Of a DNA stretch of 64,000 bases, positions 34,047 to 42,858 are shown piece after piece. Source of the stretch: CAWHJB01 sp963698715 (GTDB lineage Bacteria > Chloroflexota > Anaerolineae > Anaerolineales > UBA4823); contig CAVORW010000001.1 in NCBI GenBank assembly GCA_963698715.1, positions 372,001 to 436,000 on the forward strand, in the 5' to 3' direction. A model generated the notes under the pieces. The model did no database searches and was not told where the DNA came from. It saw only the letters and a list, made by a program, of their open reading frames with translations. The position numbers and the translations under genes were made by a program. Every line of letters starts with the position of its first letter. The first letter of the stretch is position 1.

Positions 34047-35624
34047 ATGATTAACAGTGAATCCATTAAGAATTTGCGGCAGAAAATTTCGGAAGCGACC
34101 GATGAGCGCGTCCGAGCGATTACTGCTGGCTTAAGTCTAAAAGAAATCCAGGCCTTGCTGCGCGGCGACCCGCCAACCGAGAAGCCTAATCCCCGCTACA
34201 AGGTCCATACCACCAGCTTTTTGGCCCACATTCGTCCGCGTTACTACGAAAAAGGCAGCACCATCCTGACCCACACGTTCCGGTTGGGATTTTTTACAAG
34301 TTTCTTCTTCTTCGTAGAGCTGTTTACCGGCTTAATTCTGATGGTGTATTATACGCCTTCTCCAGAGCAAGCCTACACATCCATCCTGAACTTGATGAGC
34401 AACGTGCCTTTTGGCAAGATGCTGCGGGACCTGCACCGTCTGGGTGCGGAGGGCATGGTGATTTTCACCTTCCTGCACATGATGCGCACCTATCTAACCG
34501 GGTCGTATAAAAAAGAACGCTCATTCACCTGGCTGACGGGGGTTGTGCTGCTGTTCGTGACCTTATTATTGAGTTTCAGCGGCTATTTGCTGCCCTGGGA
34601 TCAATTGGCTTATTGGGCGGTGACCATTGGGACCAGCATGGCGGAAGCAGCTCCTCTGTTTGGGAATGAGGTCAACCTGATCCTGCGCGGCGCTCCTGAT
34701 ATTGCTGCCAATGGGTTGCTGCGCTTTTACCTGCTGCACGTTGTACTCCTGCCTCTGGCAGCAGTGCTGGTGATCAGCATCCACTATTATAAAGTCGCCC
34801 GCGAGCACGGCATCTCTCAGCCGGCTCCCATCGATGACGATCTGGTCCCAGCGGATGTTAAAAAGGAAGCCAAACAGCGCATTGATTTTATCCCCGATCT
34901 GCTGACCCACGAAGCTTTCCTCACGGTATTAGGCCTGGCGCTGATGGTGATTATTGTAACCATCGGTGGTTACAGCGCACCCCTGGAGCACATCGCCAAC
35001 CCGCAGGTTACTCCGCTCGATACTGAAGCCCCCTGGTATTTCTGGTGGCTGCAAGGGATGTTGAAGCTGGGCGATAAAACCTTGATGGGAATCATTATCC
35101 CAACGATCCTGGTTGGTCTGCTGTTCGCGGTCCCGTATATCGATCGCAATCCCCATCGCAGCCTGTACAAGCGCCCCTATGCCATCGGGATCGGTTTGTT
35201 GGGGGTGATTGTACTGGTTGTATTGAGTTATATGGGTACACCGGTGTATAAAATCCAAACTCCTCTGGCTACTCGCATCATCCAGGACCTGGCGCCCGAA
35301 GAAGGCGTTGGGGTATTGCGGGCCATCCCCTACGACCAGTTGAGGCCCGGCGTCTATGAAGTAAACGTCACCCCGACCGAGCGGATGTGCACCGACCTCG
35401 ATTTTGGCTGCCCTGCCCTGGAAAGCGTCTTTGCCGAGTACACCGAACGCGTGAACGTGGCGATTGAAGAAGGTGATTTACCGGAAGGGCAGGCTGTCCT
35501 GGTGATCGAAGATTGGCAGATGGACTTAAAGAAGGTGACCCCTCGGATCGTGTGGCAAGAGGGTGGGACAACCAAGACCTACGAGCGGCAGATCTTCCTT
35601 CATCGCAATCGCGGCAATGAGTGA
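34047..35624 (+). CDS. Cytochrome b of a bc-type complex
   Basis: The 525-residue protein contains the four-helix heme core (SFLAHIRPRYYEKGS, DLHRLGAEGMVIFTFLHMMR, SGYLLPWDQLAYW, then RFYLLHVVLLPLAAVLVISIH). The two helix-D histidines are 14 residues apart, as in b6-type proteins. After a linker come three more helices typical of subunit IV (DLLTHEAFLTVLGL, PWYFWWLQGMLKLGD). The first 60 residues are hydrophilic and unusual. The last 120, after about residue 400, form a hydrophilic domain with two cysteines, which ordinary cytochrome b lacks. It forms the quinol-oxidising core with the Rieske protein upstream and the cytochromes c downstream. Confidence 0.93.
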   Translation: MINSESIKNLRQKISEATDERVRAITAGLSLKEIQALLRGDPPTEKPNPRYKVHTTSFLAHIRPRYYEKGSTILTHTFRLGFFTSFFFFVELFTGLILMVYYTPSPEQAYTSILNLMSNVPFGKMLRDLHRLGAEGMVIFTFLHMMRTYLTGSYKKERSFTWLTGVVLLFVTLLLSFSGYLLPWDQLAYWAVTIGTSMAEAAPLFGNEVNLILRGAPDIAANGLLRFYLLHVVLLPLAAVLVISIHYYKVAREHGISQPAPIDDDLVPADVKKEAKQRIDFIPDLLTHEAFLTVLGLALMVIIVTIGGYSAPLEHIANPQVTPLDTEAPWYFWWLQGMLKLGDKTLMGIIIPTILVGLLFAVPYIDRNPHRSLYKRPYAIGIGLLGVIVLVVLSYMGTPVYKIQTPLATRIIQDLAPEEGVGVLRAIPYDQLRPGVYEVNVTPTERMCTDLDFGCPALESVFAEYTERVNVAIEEGDLPEGQAVLVIEDWQMDLKKVTPRIVWQEGGTTKTYERQIFLHRNRGNE

Positions 35625-35699
35625 TAAAAAGCCACGTTGCATGGAAATAGCACCGGGTGTGATAAATGAGTTCTGCCTTTGAGGAGGGCTTAGAGCAAT

Positions 35700-36548
35700 A
35701 TGACACGCATACAAATTGAAATTTCTTTGGGGATTATCCTGGTGATGATCACATCCACGTTGATCCTGATTTATGGAGTCAACGAGAACCATCGCATGGC
35801 CGAGTTTGAGGAATCCCAAGTCGCTCGTTCGATTGAGGTGGGGGCTGATTTATTCCAGTCGCAGTGCAGCCGCTGCCATGGCACCCAGGGGTTAGGCATA
35901 CCCGGGATTTGCCCTCCGCTCAACGACCGCTACTTCTTCGATGACCGCCTGGTCGATGTTGGCTGGAGCGGGACGCAGGAAGATTATATCGTTGCTACCG
36001 TCAGCAGTGGGCGTTTGAGCTCGACCCGTCCGGAGGTTTATCCGGGTGGCGGCGTCCCAGCCATGCCGTCGTTCTCCGATCGCTTCGGCGGGCCCCTGCG
36101 GGAAGACCAGATTCGCAGTATTGCGGATTTTATTATGAACTGGGAATCATCCGCTGAATTGGTGGAAGCCGCCCGTCCGGCTGCCCCGGGTGAAGCGGTT
36201 GGCACAGATATTAACATCCAGCTGCCCGAAGGCGATCCTGTTGCCGGTGAAGCCTTGGCTGTTTCACAAGCCTGTACAGTCTGCCACATCGATGCCCCGA
36301 CCGGCCCCGCCTGGCTGCCCACAGGGGACCAACCCGGGATTGGTGACCGAGCGTCTTCGCGCCTGGCGGATCCAACCTACACCGGCGCAGCCAGCACCCC
36401 CGAGCAGTACCTGCTGGAATCGATTGTCAACACCAATGTCTACATCGTGAATGGCTTCAGTGCCAATGTCATGCCCCCGACTTATGGCGGGACATTGACC
36501 AGCCAGAACGTGGCTGATCTGATTGCCTACTTGCTCACGCTCAAGTAA
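35700..36548 (+). CDS. Diheme cytochrome c, membrane anchored
   Basis: The 282-residue protein has one N-terminal transmembrane helix (LGIILVMITSTLILIYGV) and two heme-binding sites, CSRCHG at about residue 56 and CTVCHI at about 197. The first lies in a compact cytochrome c fold with a downstream methionine ligand candidate (VPAMPSF). The second has MPPTYGG near the C-terminus. Ribosome site GAGGAGGG. Position after cytochrome b suggests it is the cytochrome c subunit of the complex, anchored outside the membrane. Confidence 0.93.
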   Translation: MTRIQIEISLGIILVMITSTLILIYGVNENHRMAEFEESQVARSIEVGADLFQSQCSRCHGTQGLGIPGICPPLNDRYFFDDRLVDVGWSGTQEDYIVATVSSGRLSSTRPEVYPGGGVPAMPSFSDRFGGPLREDQIRSIADFIMNWESSAELVEAARPAAPGEAVGTDINIQLPEGDPVAGEALAVSQACTVCHIDAPTGPAWLPTGDQPGIGDRASSRLADPTYTGAASTPEQYLLESIVNTNVYIVNGFSANVMPPTYGGTLTSQNVADLIAYLLTLK

Positions 36549-36653
36549 GCTGCTGCCGGTCTGAGGCTGCTGGTTGGTGGGGTTTTACCTTGATGCACGA
36601 TCAGCTAGAAACTGCAGCCTTCTCTAGCTCCGGTGGAGTACGAAGAGGAAAAC

Positions 36654-37487
36654 ATGCCAGCTATGAAAACTATCCGCACCCTTGCGCTGCCCCTGATCCT
36701 TTTGGTTCTGATGCTGGCGGCTGGCCTGCTGCGAGCCTCGGCCCAATCACCCGATCCGGCCCAGCTCGAGCAAGGCGCCCGGTTATTTGCTGAGAACTGT
36801 GCCGTGTGCCATGGCGAGAACGGCGAAGGCCGAGTAGGCGCGACCCTGAACAAAGACTGGCCCGCCATTCGACCGGAAGTGACCGTAAAAACGATCATCG
36901 AGAATGGCATTGAGGGCTCAGTGATGCCCGCTTGGGGTCAGAGAAACGGCGGCCCGTTGGATGATACGGAGATTGATGCCTTACTGGTATATATCTTGAG
37001 CTGGCAAACTGGCGGTGTACCTGACCTGACCCCCCGGCCGACGGTTACATCCCGCCCGCCGATCACCCCCATTCCGAATGTCACGGGCGACCCGAACCAG
37101 GGTGCTGTGACCTTTGGCGAAAACTGCGCGGTTTGCCATGGACCTGATGGCGAGGGTCGGGTTGGGGCGACGCTATCCAGGACCTGGGCGGGCATTCGCC
37201 CTGATCTCGCCATAAAAACCACGATCGAGCGGGGCATTGAAAATTCGGTCATGCCAGCCTGGAGCCAGGTGAATGGCGGCCCATTGAGCGAAGATCAGAT
37301 CAATGACCTGGTAGCTTTTATCCTCAGCCGGCCCAACACCGAATTTCAACCGCCGGCGGTCACCGCCACCCCGCCCTTTACACCCTCCTGGTTAAGCGGT
37401 TGGGGCGGTGTGCTGGTGTCTGTGGGGATCTTCAGCTTGATTATCCTTGCGGCGATCTGGGCTCAAAAGCGGGACCAGGCTAAATAA
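36654..37487 (+). CDS. Tandem-duplicated diheme cytochrome c
   Basis: The protein (277 residues from ATG 36654, ribosome site AGAGGAA) has a signal or anchor at the N-terminus and a second transmembrane helix at the C-terminus (GGVLVSVGIFSLIILAAIW). Between them lie two nearly identical cytochrome c domains, each with ENCAVCHG, EGRVGATL, a GI..SVMPAW methionine-ligand region and NGGPL. They are joined by a Pro/Thr linker. The repeat indicates an internal duplication. As last gene of the operon, it is the likely electron carrier from the bc complex to a terminal acceptor not encoded here. Confidence 0.93.
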   Translation: MPAMKTIRTLALPLILLVLMLAAGLLRASAQSPDPAQLEQGARLFAENCAVCHGENGEGRVGATLNKDWPAIRPEVTVKTIIENGIEGSVMPAWGQRNGGPLDDTEIDALLVYILSWQTGGVPDLTPRPTVTSRPPITPIPNVTGDPNQGAVTFGENCAVCHGPDGEGRVGATLSRTWAGIRPDLAIKTTIERGIENSVMPAWSQVNGGPLSEDQINDLVAFILSRPNTEFQPPAVTATPPFTPSWLSGWGGVLVSVGIFSLIILAAIWAQKRDQAK

Positions 37488-37544
37488 CCAGGCAGAAGCA
37501 CAATCTCTAAGGCCATTATTTAAATGGGGGAAAACATAAGAATT

Positions 37545-37588
37545 GGGGATCGGGCGTTGGATCTCGCCCGATCCCCGATTTGTTTTTT
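37545..37588 (+). terminator. Terminator of the Rieske/cytochrome operon
   Basis: A perfect 12-bp stem (GGGGATCGGGCG 37545-37556 with 37565-37576) is followed by GATTTG and six T. Confidence 0.9.
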
Positions 37589-37719
37589 AATCTCTCGACA
37601 GGATTTCCCAAGACCTCTCATTGACGGATCATTGTGAATCTCTGTGAGTATGTCACAGAGATGAGGGTGATTTACCCCAGTAAATCCTGAAGCCTCTCAT
37701 TGACAAGGGTTGGGGGATG

Positions 37720-37846
37720 AGGTATCCTTGCGAGCGTGTCCGGGTGGGTCCGGCGCGGCAGAAACCTGCGAACCCTGTCAGGTCCGAAAGGAAGCAGCAG
37801 TAAGTAGGTCCATCTGGGTGCCGCCGGGTTGCCTGCCCGGGCATTT
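37720..37846 (+). ncRNA. ffs: Signal recognition particle RNA (small bacterial type)
   Basis: The region contains the conserved SRP core CTGTCAGGTCCGAAAGGAAG followed by CAGCAGTAAG. The typical flanks are GTCCGGCGCGGCAGAAACCT on the 5' side and CATCTGGGTGCCGCCGGGTT on the 3' side. A short GC palindrome and T-run end it near 37846. Boundaries are approximate. By family knowledge it pairs with Ffh to target membrane proteins. Confidence 0.93.
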
Positions 37847-37863
37847 TGTTACCAATAATAGCG

Positions 37864-37895
37864 CAGAGCGGCTGGCACACTTGCCAGTCGCTCTG
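37864..37895 (+). terminator. 14-bp hairpin after SRP RNA
   Basis: Arms 37864-37877 and 37882-37895 pair over 14 positions with one G-T pair and a four-base loop, followed by TAATTTT. It may back up termination of the SRP transcript. Confidence 0.5.
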
Positions 37896-37910
37896 TAATT
37901 TTGGTTCTTT

Positions 37911-37990
37911 CCGAATAGTCGGAAGGTATGTGGATGCTGCGTGCTCAACACGCAGCATCATCTACATCAACCAATTTTTCGGTTAGGCTC
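37911..37990 (-). repeat. Intergenic hairpin repeat, copy 3
   Basis: On the minus strand it starts GAGCCTAACCGAAAAATTGG and ends TTCCGACTATTCGG, nearly the same ends as the copy at 33058-33136. The inner stem GATGCTGCGTG (37933-37943) pairs perfectly with 37949-37959 around CTCAA. The stem bases differ from copy 2 but keep pairing. Confidence 0.7.
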
Positions 37991-38088
37991 CCTATTCCCG
38001 GGTGCAAGACATCCAGCCTGTTAAATGCAAACCAGGATGGAGCTTCGCCCCATCCTGGCTGCCAGTGGACATGGAGGACTAGTTTTCG

Positions 38089-39207
38089 TTAGGGCTTTTT
38101 CCCGCCTGTCCTGCTGCCATTCCCAGGAACTTCGGTCGGGATCTGGTATTGCGGTCCAGGCGAATCCGGGTTTCCGGTGCCCGGATTGTTCGGACCAGTT
38201 CCATTGCCGTCATAAGCCGGATCGCAATCGGTTTGAGGATCGCAGTCTGCCGGTCCCGGGCCATAGCCATCACCGGCTGGGGGAGTTTCCTGGGGCCCCA
38301 TGGGGCCGATCTGGCCTTCTCCGGGCTGTTCATTCGGACCAGGTCCTGGTCCAGGACCATAGCCGCCATCCAGACTGCCCGGTTCTTCAGTCGTCAGGAG
38401 TTCATCGCTCCCATCTTGCAGGTCTTTAATTTGTTGCTGGTATCGCAGGCGGAACTGGAGTGGATTTTCCAGGCCCGCTTCTACCAGCTTCAACTGGTTC
38501 TGGATTTGCTCCCGCAGCTGCGCCATAACTGGATCAGTGAAATCCGGGGCATTGACCCGGCCCTGACCCATGATCCGGTCTTGATCCCTCAGGTGTCTTT
38601 GCAGTTCTAGCAGCGCTTCGGTCTGAAACGTTTCTTCCAGACCGGCTGCCAGGCTCAATGCCAGCTGCATATGGGTTTGCAGGCGGGTGGCGATGATGGG
38701 AGGCACCAGCTCGCCTTCCTGAATCAGAGTGCCAATCTCCATTGCCCGCCGGCTTGCCAGCGCCAGAGCCAGTTGAAATTTGGCTTCTGGATTTGTGGTC
38801 AATTCCAGGCGAGCATCCTCGGAAATTGTCTTGACGCTGTAGAGTGCCTGTCCAGGCAGGCTGTCCTGCGCTGCAAACACGGTCGCTCCCGCCCCGCCAA
38901 AAACAAGTCCAAGAACAATAGCAATTGTGGTCAGCAGACTTACCATTGAGAAACGCTCCTTTCGTCGTAGTGGAAAGATTATCGAACCAATCCACTCCTT
39001 AAGACGCACAAAAGGTGTTTCAGATACGGTTGCTGCTTGCAGTGATCGCGCTGAAGCGCGCTGTTCTGCCGCCAGTCGATGCGCCATCGTGATGTAGTTG
39101 GACCTGCCCTGGGCTGCCTTTCCGGCGTCGCGCTCTGGCACGTCTCGTAACCGTTGCAGCTGACTGCGCAGCTTGGGGTCCATTTCTTCCATTGAAGGTT
39201 CGTTCAT
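38089..39207 (-). CDS. DUF5667 protein, probable anti-sigma partner
   Basis: The 372-residue protein has a cytoplasmic N-terminal region of about 85 residues and one membrane helix (SLLTTIAIVLGLVFGGAGAT). A DUF5667 region follows (AAQDSLPGQALYSVKTISED, then LALALASRRAMEIGTLIQEG) up to about residue 265. The last 90 residues are rich in Gly, Pro and Asn with two DCDP motifs. DUF5667 proteins are commonly found beside ECF sigma factors, and this gene starts 61 bases after one, so an anti-sigma role is likely but inferred. The tail would lie outside the membrane. Confidence 0.82.
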   Translation of the reverse strand: MNEPSMEEMDPKLRSQLQRLRDVPERDAGKAAQGRSNYITMAHRLAAEQRASARSLQAATVSETPFVRLKEWIGSIIFPLRRKERFSMVSLLTTIAIVLGLVFGGAGATVFAAQDSLPGQALYSVKTISEDARLELTTNPEAKFQLALALASRRAMEIGTLIQEGELVPPIIATRLQTHMQLALSLAAGLEETFQTEALLELQRHLRDQDRIMGQGRVNAPDFTDPVMAQLREQIQNQLKLVEAGLENPLQFRLRYQQQIKDLQDGSDELLTTEEPGSLDGGYGPGPGPGPNEQPGEGQIGPMGPQETPPAGDGYGPGPADCDPQTDCDPAYDGNGTGPNNPGTGNPDSPGPQYQIPTEVPGNGSRTGGKKP

Positions 39208-39267
39208 GTGATTACCTGTTTGATTCGCTCTTGATCCAATATTGTGGCTAGTAAAATCAAATCCAGT

Positions 39268-39831
39268 TTATAGATTTCCAGAATTTGTGTCTTGTCGTTC
39301 CTGGTAAAGTCTCCGCAGGGAGCGCAGAGCACGATGTTGGAGCGCTTTGACCGCACCGACGGGTTTATCCAGCGCCTGCGCGATCTCGTCGTTCTTCCAT
39401 TCTTCGACAAATTTTAAAATAATGACCTGGCGCTGCTCGGGTGTCAACTGGTCGAGTAAAGCGCGGATTTCCCGATTTTCCATCTCGACTGCGACTGCCT
39501 GGGCCGGGTTGCTCGCCGGGTCGGTGCTCAAATTAGGATCCAGCGGCAGTGCCGGGTTGGGCTGTCGCCGGTACGTGTCCATCAACCAGTTGTGGGCTAC
39601 CCGGTACAAATAGGCCCTTAAATAATCTTTAGGACCTTTGCCGTCTCGAATCGCTCCTAAGAAACGGCTGAACGTTTCTGCCACACATTCCTCTGCCAGA
39701 TAGGCATCCCCAGAGTATCGAAATGCGTAACGGTATATCTCCAGGTTATAGCTATCGTATACCTCTGCCAGGGCAGCTGCTTTGAATTGGCGGACGCGGT
39801 TAAGCAATTCTATTTCGGATTGCATTGGCAT
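39268..39831 (-). CDS. ECF-type RNA polymerase sigma factor
   Basis: The protein (187 residues) has sigma region 2 (ALAEVYDSYNLEIYRYAFRY, AEECVAETFSRFL, YLRAYLYRVAHNWLMDTYRR) and region 4 (LDQLTPEQRQVIILKFVEEW, NDEIAQALDKPVGAVKALQH). Three possible starts (GTG 39834, ATG 39831, ATG 39825) lie close together and none has a clear ribosome site. I use ATG 39831. The downstream DUF5667 membrane protein is the likely anti-sigma factor. The regulon is unknown. Confidence 0.93.
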   Translation of the reverse strand: MPMQSEIELLNRVRQFKAAALAEVYDSYNLEIYRYAFRYSGDAYLAEECVAETFSRFLGAIRDGKGPKDYLRAYLYRVAHNWLMDTYRRQPNPALPLDPNLSTDPASNPAQAVAVEMENREIRALLDQLTPEQRQVIILKFVEEWKNDEIAQALDKPVGAVKALQHRALRSLRRLYQERQDTNSGNL

Positions 39832-40013
39832 CACTTATTAAGACGGAAAATAGACTCAATAGATACGGGGGCACGATAGTAGTGTAGATATGGTCCGATT
39901 TTTTTACGCAGGCCAAAAGAATCGAACCACAGAATAATTTTACATACTTTTGGTGCACCCCTTTGGGCAGCGCGCATACGTTTTGCTTCCAAATCTGTTA
40001 GAATCGAGCCGCT

Positions 40014-41393
40014 ATGAAGGTAAACCATCTCCGGCTGATCGGTTTTGGTCTGGTCCTGACAGGGGCTGTGCTCCTGCTGGGAAGTGCTCGCAAAACCGTA
40101 GCATTACAAATTAATGGTCAGACTACATCTGTTGCGACCCTGGCTTTGACCGTTCGCGATGTGCTCAGGCAGGAAGGTGTCGTGCTTGCTCCAGCCGACT
40201 GGCTGTGGCCTGCGCCTGACCAGCGGCTCGGGCAGGGCGACGCCATCCGGTTCGAGCAAGCGGCCCGAGTAACGATCTGGGATCGCTCGCGCCAATTCCA
40301 AACCGACAGCCCAGAGCGCCGGCCAGCGAACTTGCTGGCAATGGTGGGTTTGGCACTCTACCCCGGCGACCAGATATTATTAGATGGTGAGCCTGTGTCC
40401 CCGGGGCAGCTGCTTCCGCGAGCATCTGCTTATCGTCTGCTGGTCAGGCGGGCAGTGCGGATCGATCTGCAGGCTGGCGCAATGTCACAAATATTGTACA
40501 CGACTGCGCCAACATTCGGACAGGCATTAACCGAGGTTGGCCTCGAACTGCGGGTTTCCGATCAGATCTCCCCGCCGCTGGACACGCCACTAAAGGAAGA
40601 TCTAATTGCAGAAATATTACCCTCGATCAATTTAACGATCCAGGATCAAGATCGCCGCATCCTGGCCCGTTCAGCCGCGCCAACTGTTGGGCAGGCTCTG
40701 GCTGAAGCCGGCCTGGCTTTGGTGGGGCTCGATTATAGCCAGCCGGCTGCTGACCAGCCGCTGCCAAAAGACGGGCAGATACGAGTTGTCCGGGTAGTTG
40801 AGCAGGTCGCAATTGAACAAGAACCGCTGGCTTTTGAAACCGAACTCCAGCCTGCACCGGAAGTTGAATTAGATTCTCAGACGATCCTTCAACCGGGAGA
40901 ATATGGTTTGCTGGCTCGCCGGGTGCGCACCCGGATCGAAAATGGGCAGCAGGTCAGCCAGAAGGTGGAGTCGGAATGGGTGGCTCGCCAGCCAAAAAAC
41001 CGGATTGTAGGATACGGAACCAAGGTTGTCATTCGGACCCTCAACACACCGGATGGACCGATCCAGTATTGGAGGATGGTGACGATGTACGCCACCTCAT
41101 ATTCACCCTGCCGGATTTTCAAAGACCGCTGCGATTCGTACACCGCCAGTGGCGCGACCCTGAAGAAAGGCATCGCCGCCATGACCGGCCAGTGGTATTA
41201 CTATACTGGCGGCGATCAGGTGTATGTGCCGGATTATGGGATCGCGACGGTCGCGGATACGGGCGGCGGCATTGCAGGCCGGTATTGGATCGATCTGGGT
41301 TACAGTGAGGAAGATTATGTCTCCTGGCACCAGTATGTCAGCGTCTATTTTCTGGCGCCGGTCCCAAGTCAGATCATGTGGGTTCTGCCTTAA
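40014..41393 (+). CDS. YabE-like protein with DUF348, G5 and 3D domains
   Basis: The 459-residue protein has an N-terminal membrane anchor, then three DUF348-type ubiquitin-like repeats (about residues 30-100, 150-215 and 215-270; for example VALQINGQTTSVATLALTVR). A G5 domain follows at about residues 275-345 and a C-terminal 3D domain with MYATSYSPCRIFKDRC, GATLKKGIAAM, VPDYGIATVADTGGGI and YWIDLGYSE. The three aspartates of the 3D fold are present. By family knowledge such proteins are cell-wall glycan hydrolases (lytic, Rpf/YabE-like). It is divergent from the sigma/DUF5667 pair and could belong to its regulon. A TAGAAT element lies nine bases before the ATG, suggesting a very short leader. 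Confidence 0.9.
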   Translation: MKVNHLRLIGFGLVLTGAVLLLGSARKTVALQINGQTTSVATLALTVRDVLRQEGVVLAPADWLWPAPDQRLGQGDAIRFEQAARVTIWDRSRQFQTDSPERRPANLLAMVGLALYPGDQILLDGEPVSPGQLLPRASAYRLLVRRAVRIDLQAGAMSQILYTTAPTFGQALTEVGLELRVSDQISPPLDTPLKEDLIAEILPSINLTIQDQDRRILARSAAPTVGQALAEAGLALVGLDYSQPAADQPLPKDGQIRVVRVVEQVAIEQEPLAFETELQPAPEVELDSQTILQPGEYGLLARRVRTRIENGQQVSQKVESEWVARQPKNRIVGYGTKVVIRTLNTPDGPIQYWRMVTMYATSYSPCRIFKDRCDSYTASGATLKKGIAAMTGQWYYYTGGDQVYVPDYGIATVADTGGGIAGRYWIDLGYSEEDYVSWHQYVSVYFLAPVPSQIMWVLP

Positions 41394-41472
41394 CAGCATA
41401 ATTCAGCTGCCCGCCTAGCCGGCCCGATCAGCGGCGTAACAAGCGGCTCCAAGAGCGACTCTACGAGCACTG

Positions 41473-42831
41473 ATGCCCCTTCCTTCACCTGCCCAAATTT
41501 TGCCTGAAATCATCTCGAAAGGGCGCAGCCTGTGGAATTCTGCCCTGGCTGCGGGCGGCTTGCCGTACCGGGCGCTGCGGGTGCTTTCTGGGCAGGGCGC
41601 CCGGGAAGGTTATCTGGCGGCAATCGATCAGGGTGCGATCAGTGTGGCTAACTTTGCTGCCACCATCATCCTGGCGCGGGGGATCACCCCGACAGATCTG
41701 GGGGTTTACGGGGTGGGGTTCACGGCGTTGCGGCTGGTTCGCTCTGTGCAGGAAGGACTGACGATCCAGCCGGTCAACACTTTTGGGGCCGGGATGGATG
41801 CTGAGAGCTTTCGGAGCTACGCAACCAGCACCAGCCTGATCCAGATTGGCCTGGCCTTGATTTCTTCTGGGGCAGTTGCCCTGGCAGGCTGGATCTTGAC
41901 GGACCTGGGAAATGATACTGCCGGACCGGCTATGTTTTCACTCTGGTTCGTTTTCCTGTTCTGGCAGCTGCAGGAATATATCCGCCGCTTGCTCTACACC
42001 CGCAGCGCGGTCTTTCAGGCTGTCGTGAACACCCTGTTAGCCAACGGCATCCGCCTTGGGCTCTTGTTGTGGTGGGCGGGGAGGCAGCAGTTGACTGGGA
42101 TCTCAGGTCTGGATGCAATTGCCTGGGGCTCGCTGCTGGCTTTGCTGCCTGGCTTGTGGCAGACCCGGAAATTCTGGACGATACGTTTTTCCGGCCTCTC
42201 AGAAACCTGGAAGCGCAATTGGGAGTTTGGGCGCTGGGTAATGGGCGGTATGGTGGCCAATTGGATTTCGGTTGAGTTTTACCCGGTGCTCACGGCCGGG
42301 ATGATCAGCTTTGCAGCCGCGGGTGCTTACCGGGCTTTACAAAACCTGGTAGCGCCAATCCATTTGCTGCTGCGGGCTACCGATACCTTCCTGACACCTC
42401 GCGCCGCCCGGCAGTTCACCGCCAACGGATACCACGCTCTGGTCCGTACCCTGCGGCTGGTGTATCTGGTATCAGGTTTGCCCATTTTGGGGTTGTTGAG
42501 CCTGGCAGTTCTATTCCCAACACCCATCCTGCGATTTTTGTACGGGGAAACTTATGTTGCTTACAGCGGCGGAATGGCCCTGATGGCGCTCTTTTATGCA
42601 TTGTGGTACGCTTACTGGCCGCTGCAAACCGCATTCAAAGCAGCTCGCCTCAGCCGCCCGATCTTTATCGCCAATCTGAGCGCTATGGCCGCCATGTTCA
42701 CCGCCGGGATTTGGGCGATCACCCGCTGGGGAGTCTTTGGCACGATTGCGGGGCAGGCGCTCAACGCATTGGTCGTGGCGATTATTTTATGGTGGAGTTG
42801 GATGGGGGTCAGGCGGGCAGCCCAAGAGTGA
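41473..42831 (+). CDS. Polysaccharide flippase (Wzx-like)
   Basis: The 452-residue protein has about 12-14 membrane helices and resembles oligosaccharide flippases of the MATE/MOP superfamily. Typical features are an N-terminal amphipathic stretch, ANFAATIILARGITPTDLGVYG, and FLYGETYVAYSGGMALMALF near the C-terminus. By family knowledge it moves lipid-linked oligosaccharides across the membrane. It is convergent with a sugar transferase gene, consistent with surface polysaccharide export. No ribosome site is obvious. Confidence 0.85.
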   Translation: MPLPSPAQILPEIISKGRSLWNSALAAGGLPYRALRVLSGQGAREGYLAAIDQGAISVANFAATIILARGITPTDLGVYGVGFTALRLVRSVQEGLTIQPVNTFGAGMDAESFRSYATSTSLIQIGLALISSGAVALAGWILTDLGNDTAGPAMFSLWFVFLFWQLQEYIRRLLYTRSAVFQAVVNTLLANGIRLGLLLWWAGRQQLTGISGLDAIAWGSLLALLPGLWQTRKFWTIRFSGLSETWKRNWEFGRWVMGGMVANWISVEFYPVLTAGMISFAAAGAYRALQNLVAPIHLLLRATDTFLTPRAARQFTANGYHALVRTLRLVYLVSGLPILGLLSLAVLFPTPILRFLYGETYVAYSGGMALMALFYALWYAYWPLQTAFKAARLSRPIFIANLSAMAAMFTAGIWAITRWGVFGTIAGQALNALVVAIILWWSWMGVRRAAQE

Positions 42832-42858
42832 CGCACGATCAGGGTTTTGAACGGCTTC

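Larger units (their letters stand above)
37488..38088. other. Gap with SRP RNA, terminators and repeat
   Basis: This 600-base gap contains the operon terminator, a small stem TCTCTGTGA/TCACAGAGA (37639-37661), a short direct repeat (CCTCTCATTGAC near 37614 and 37693) and the SRP RNA. A wobble-paired hairpin at 37864-37895 and the third hairpin-repeat copy at 37911-37990 follow. No protein gene is seen. Confidence 0.7.
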
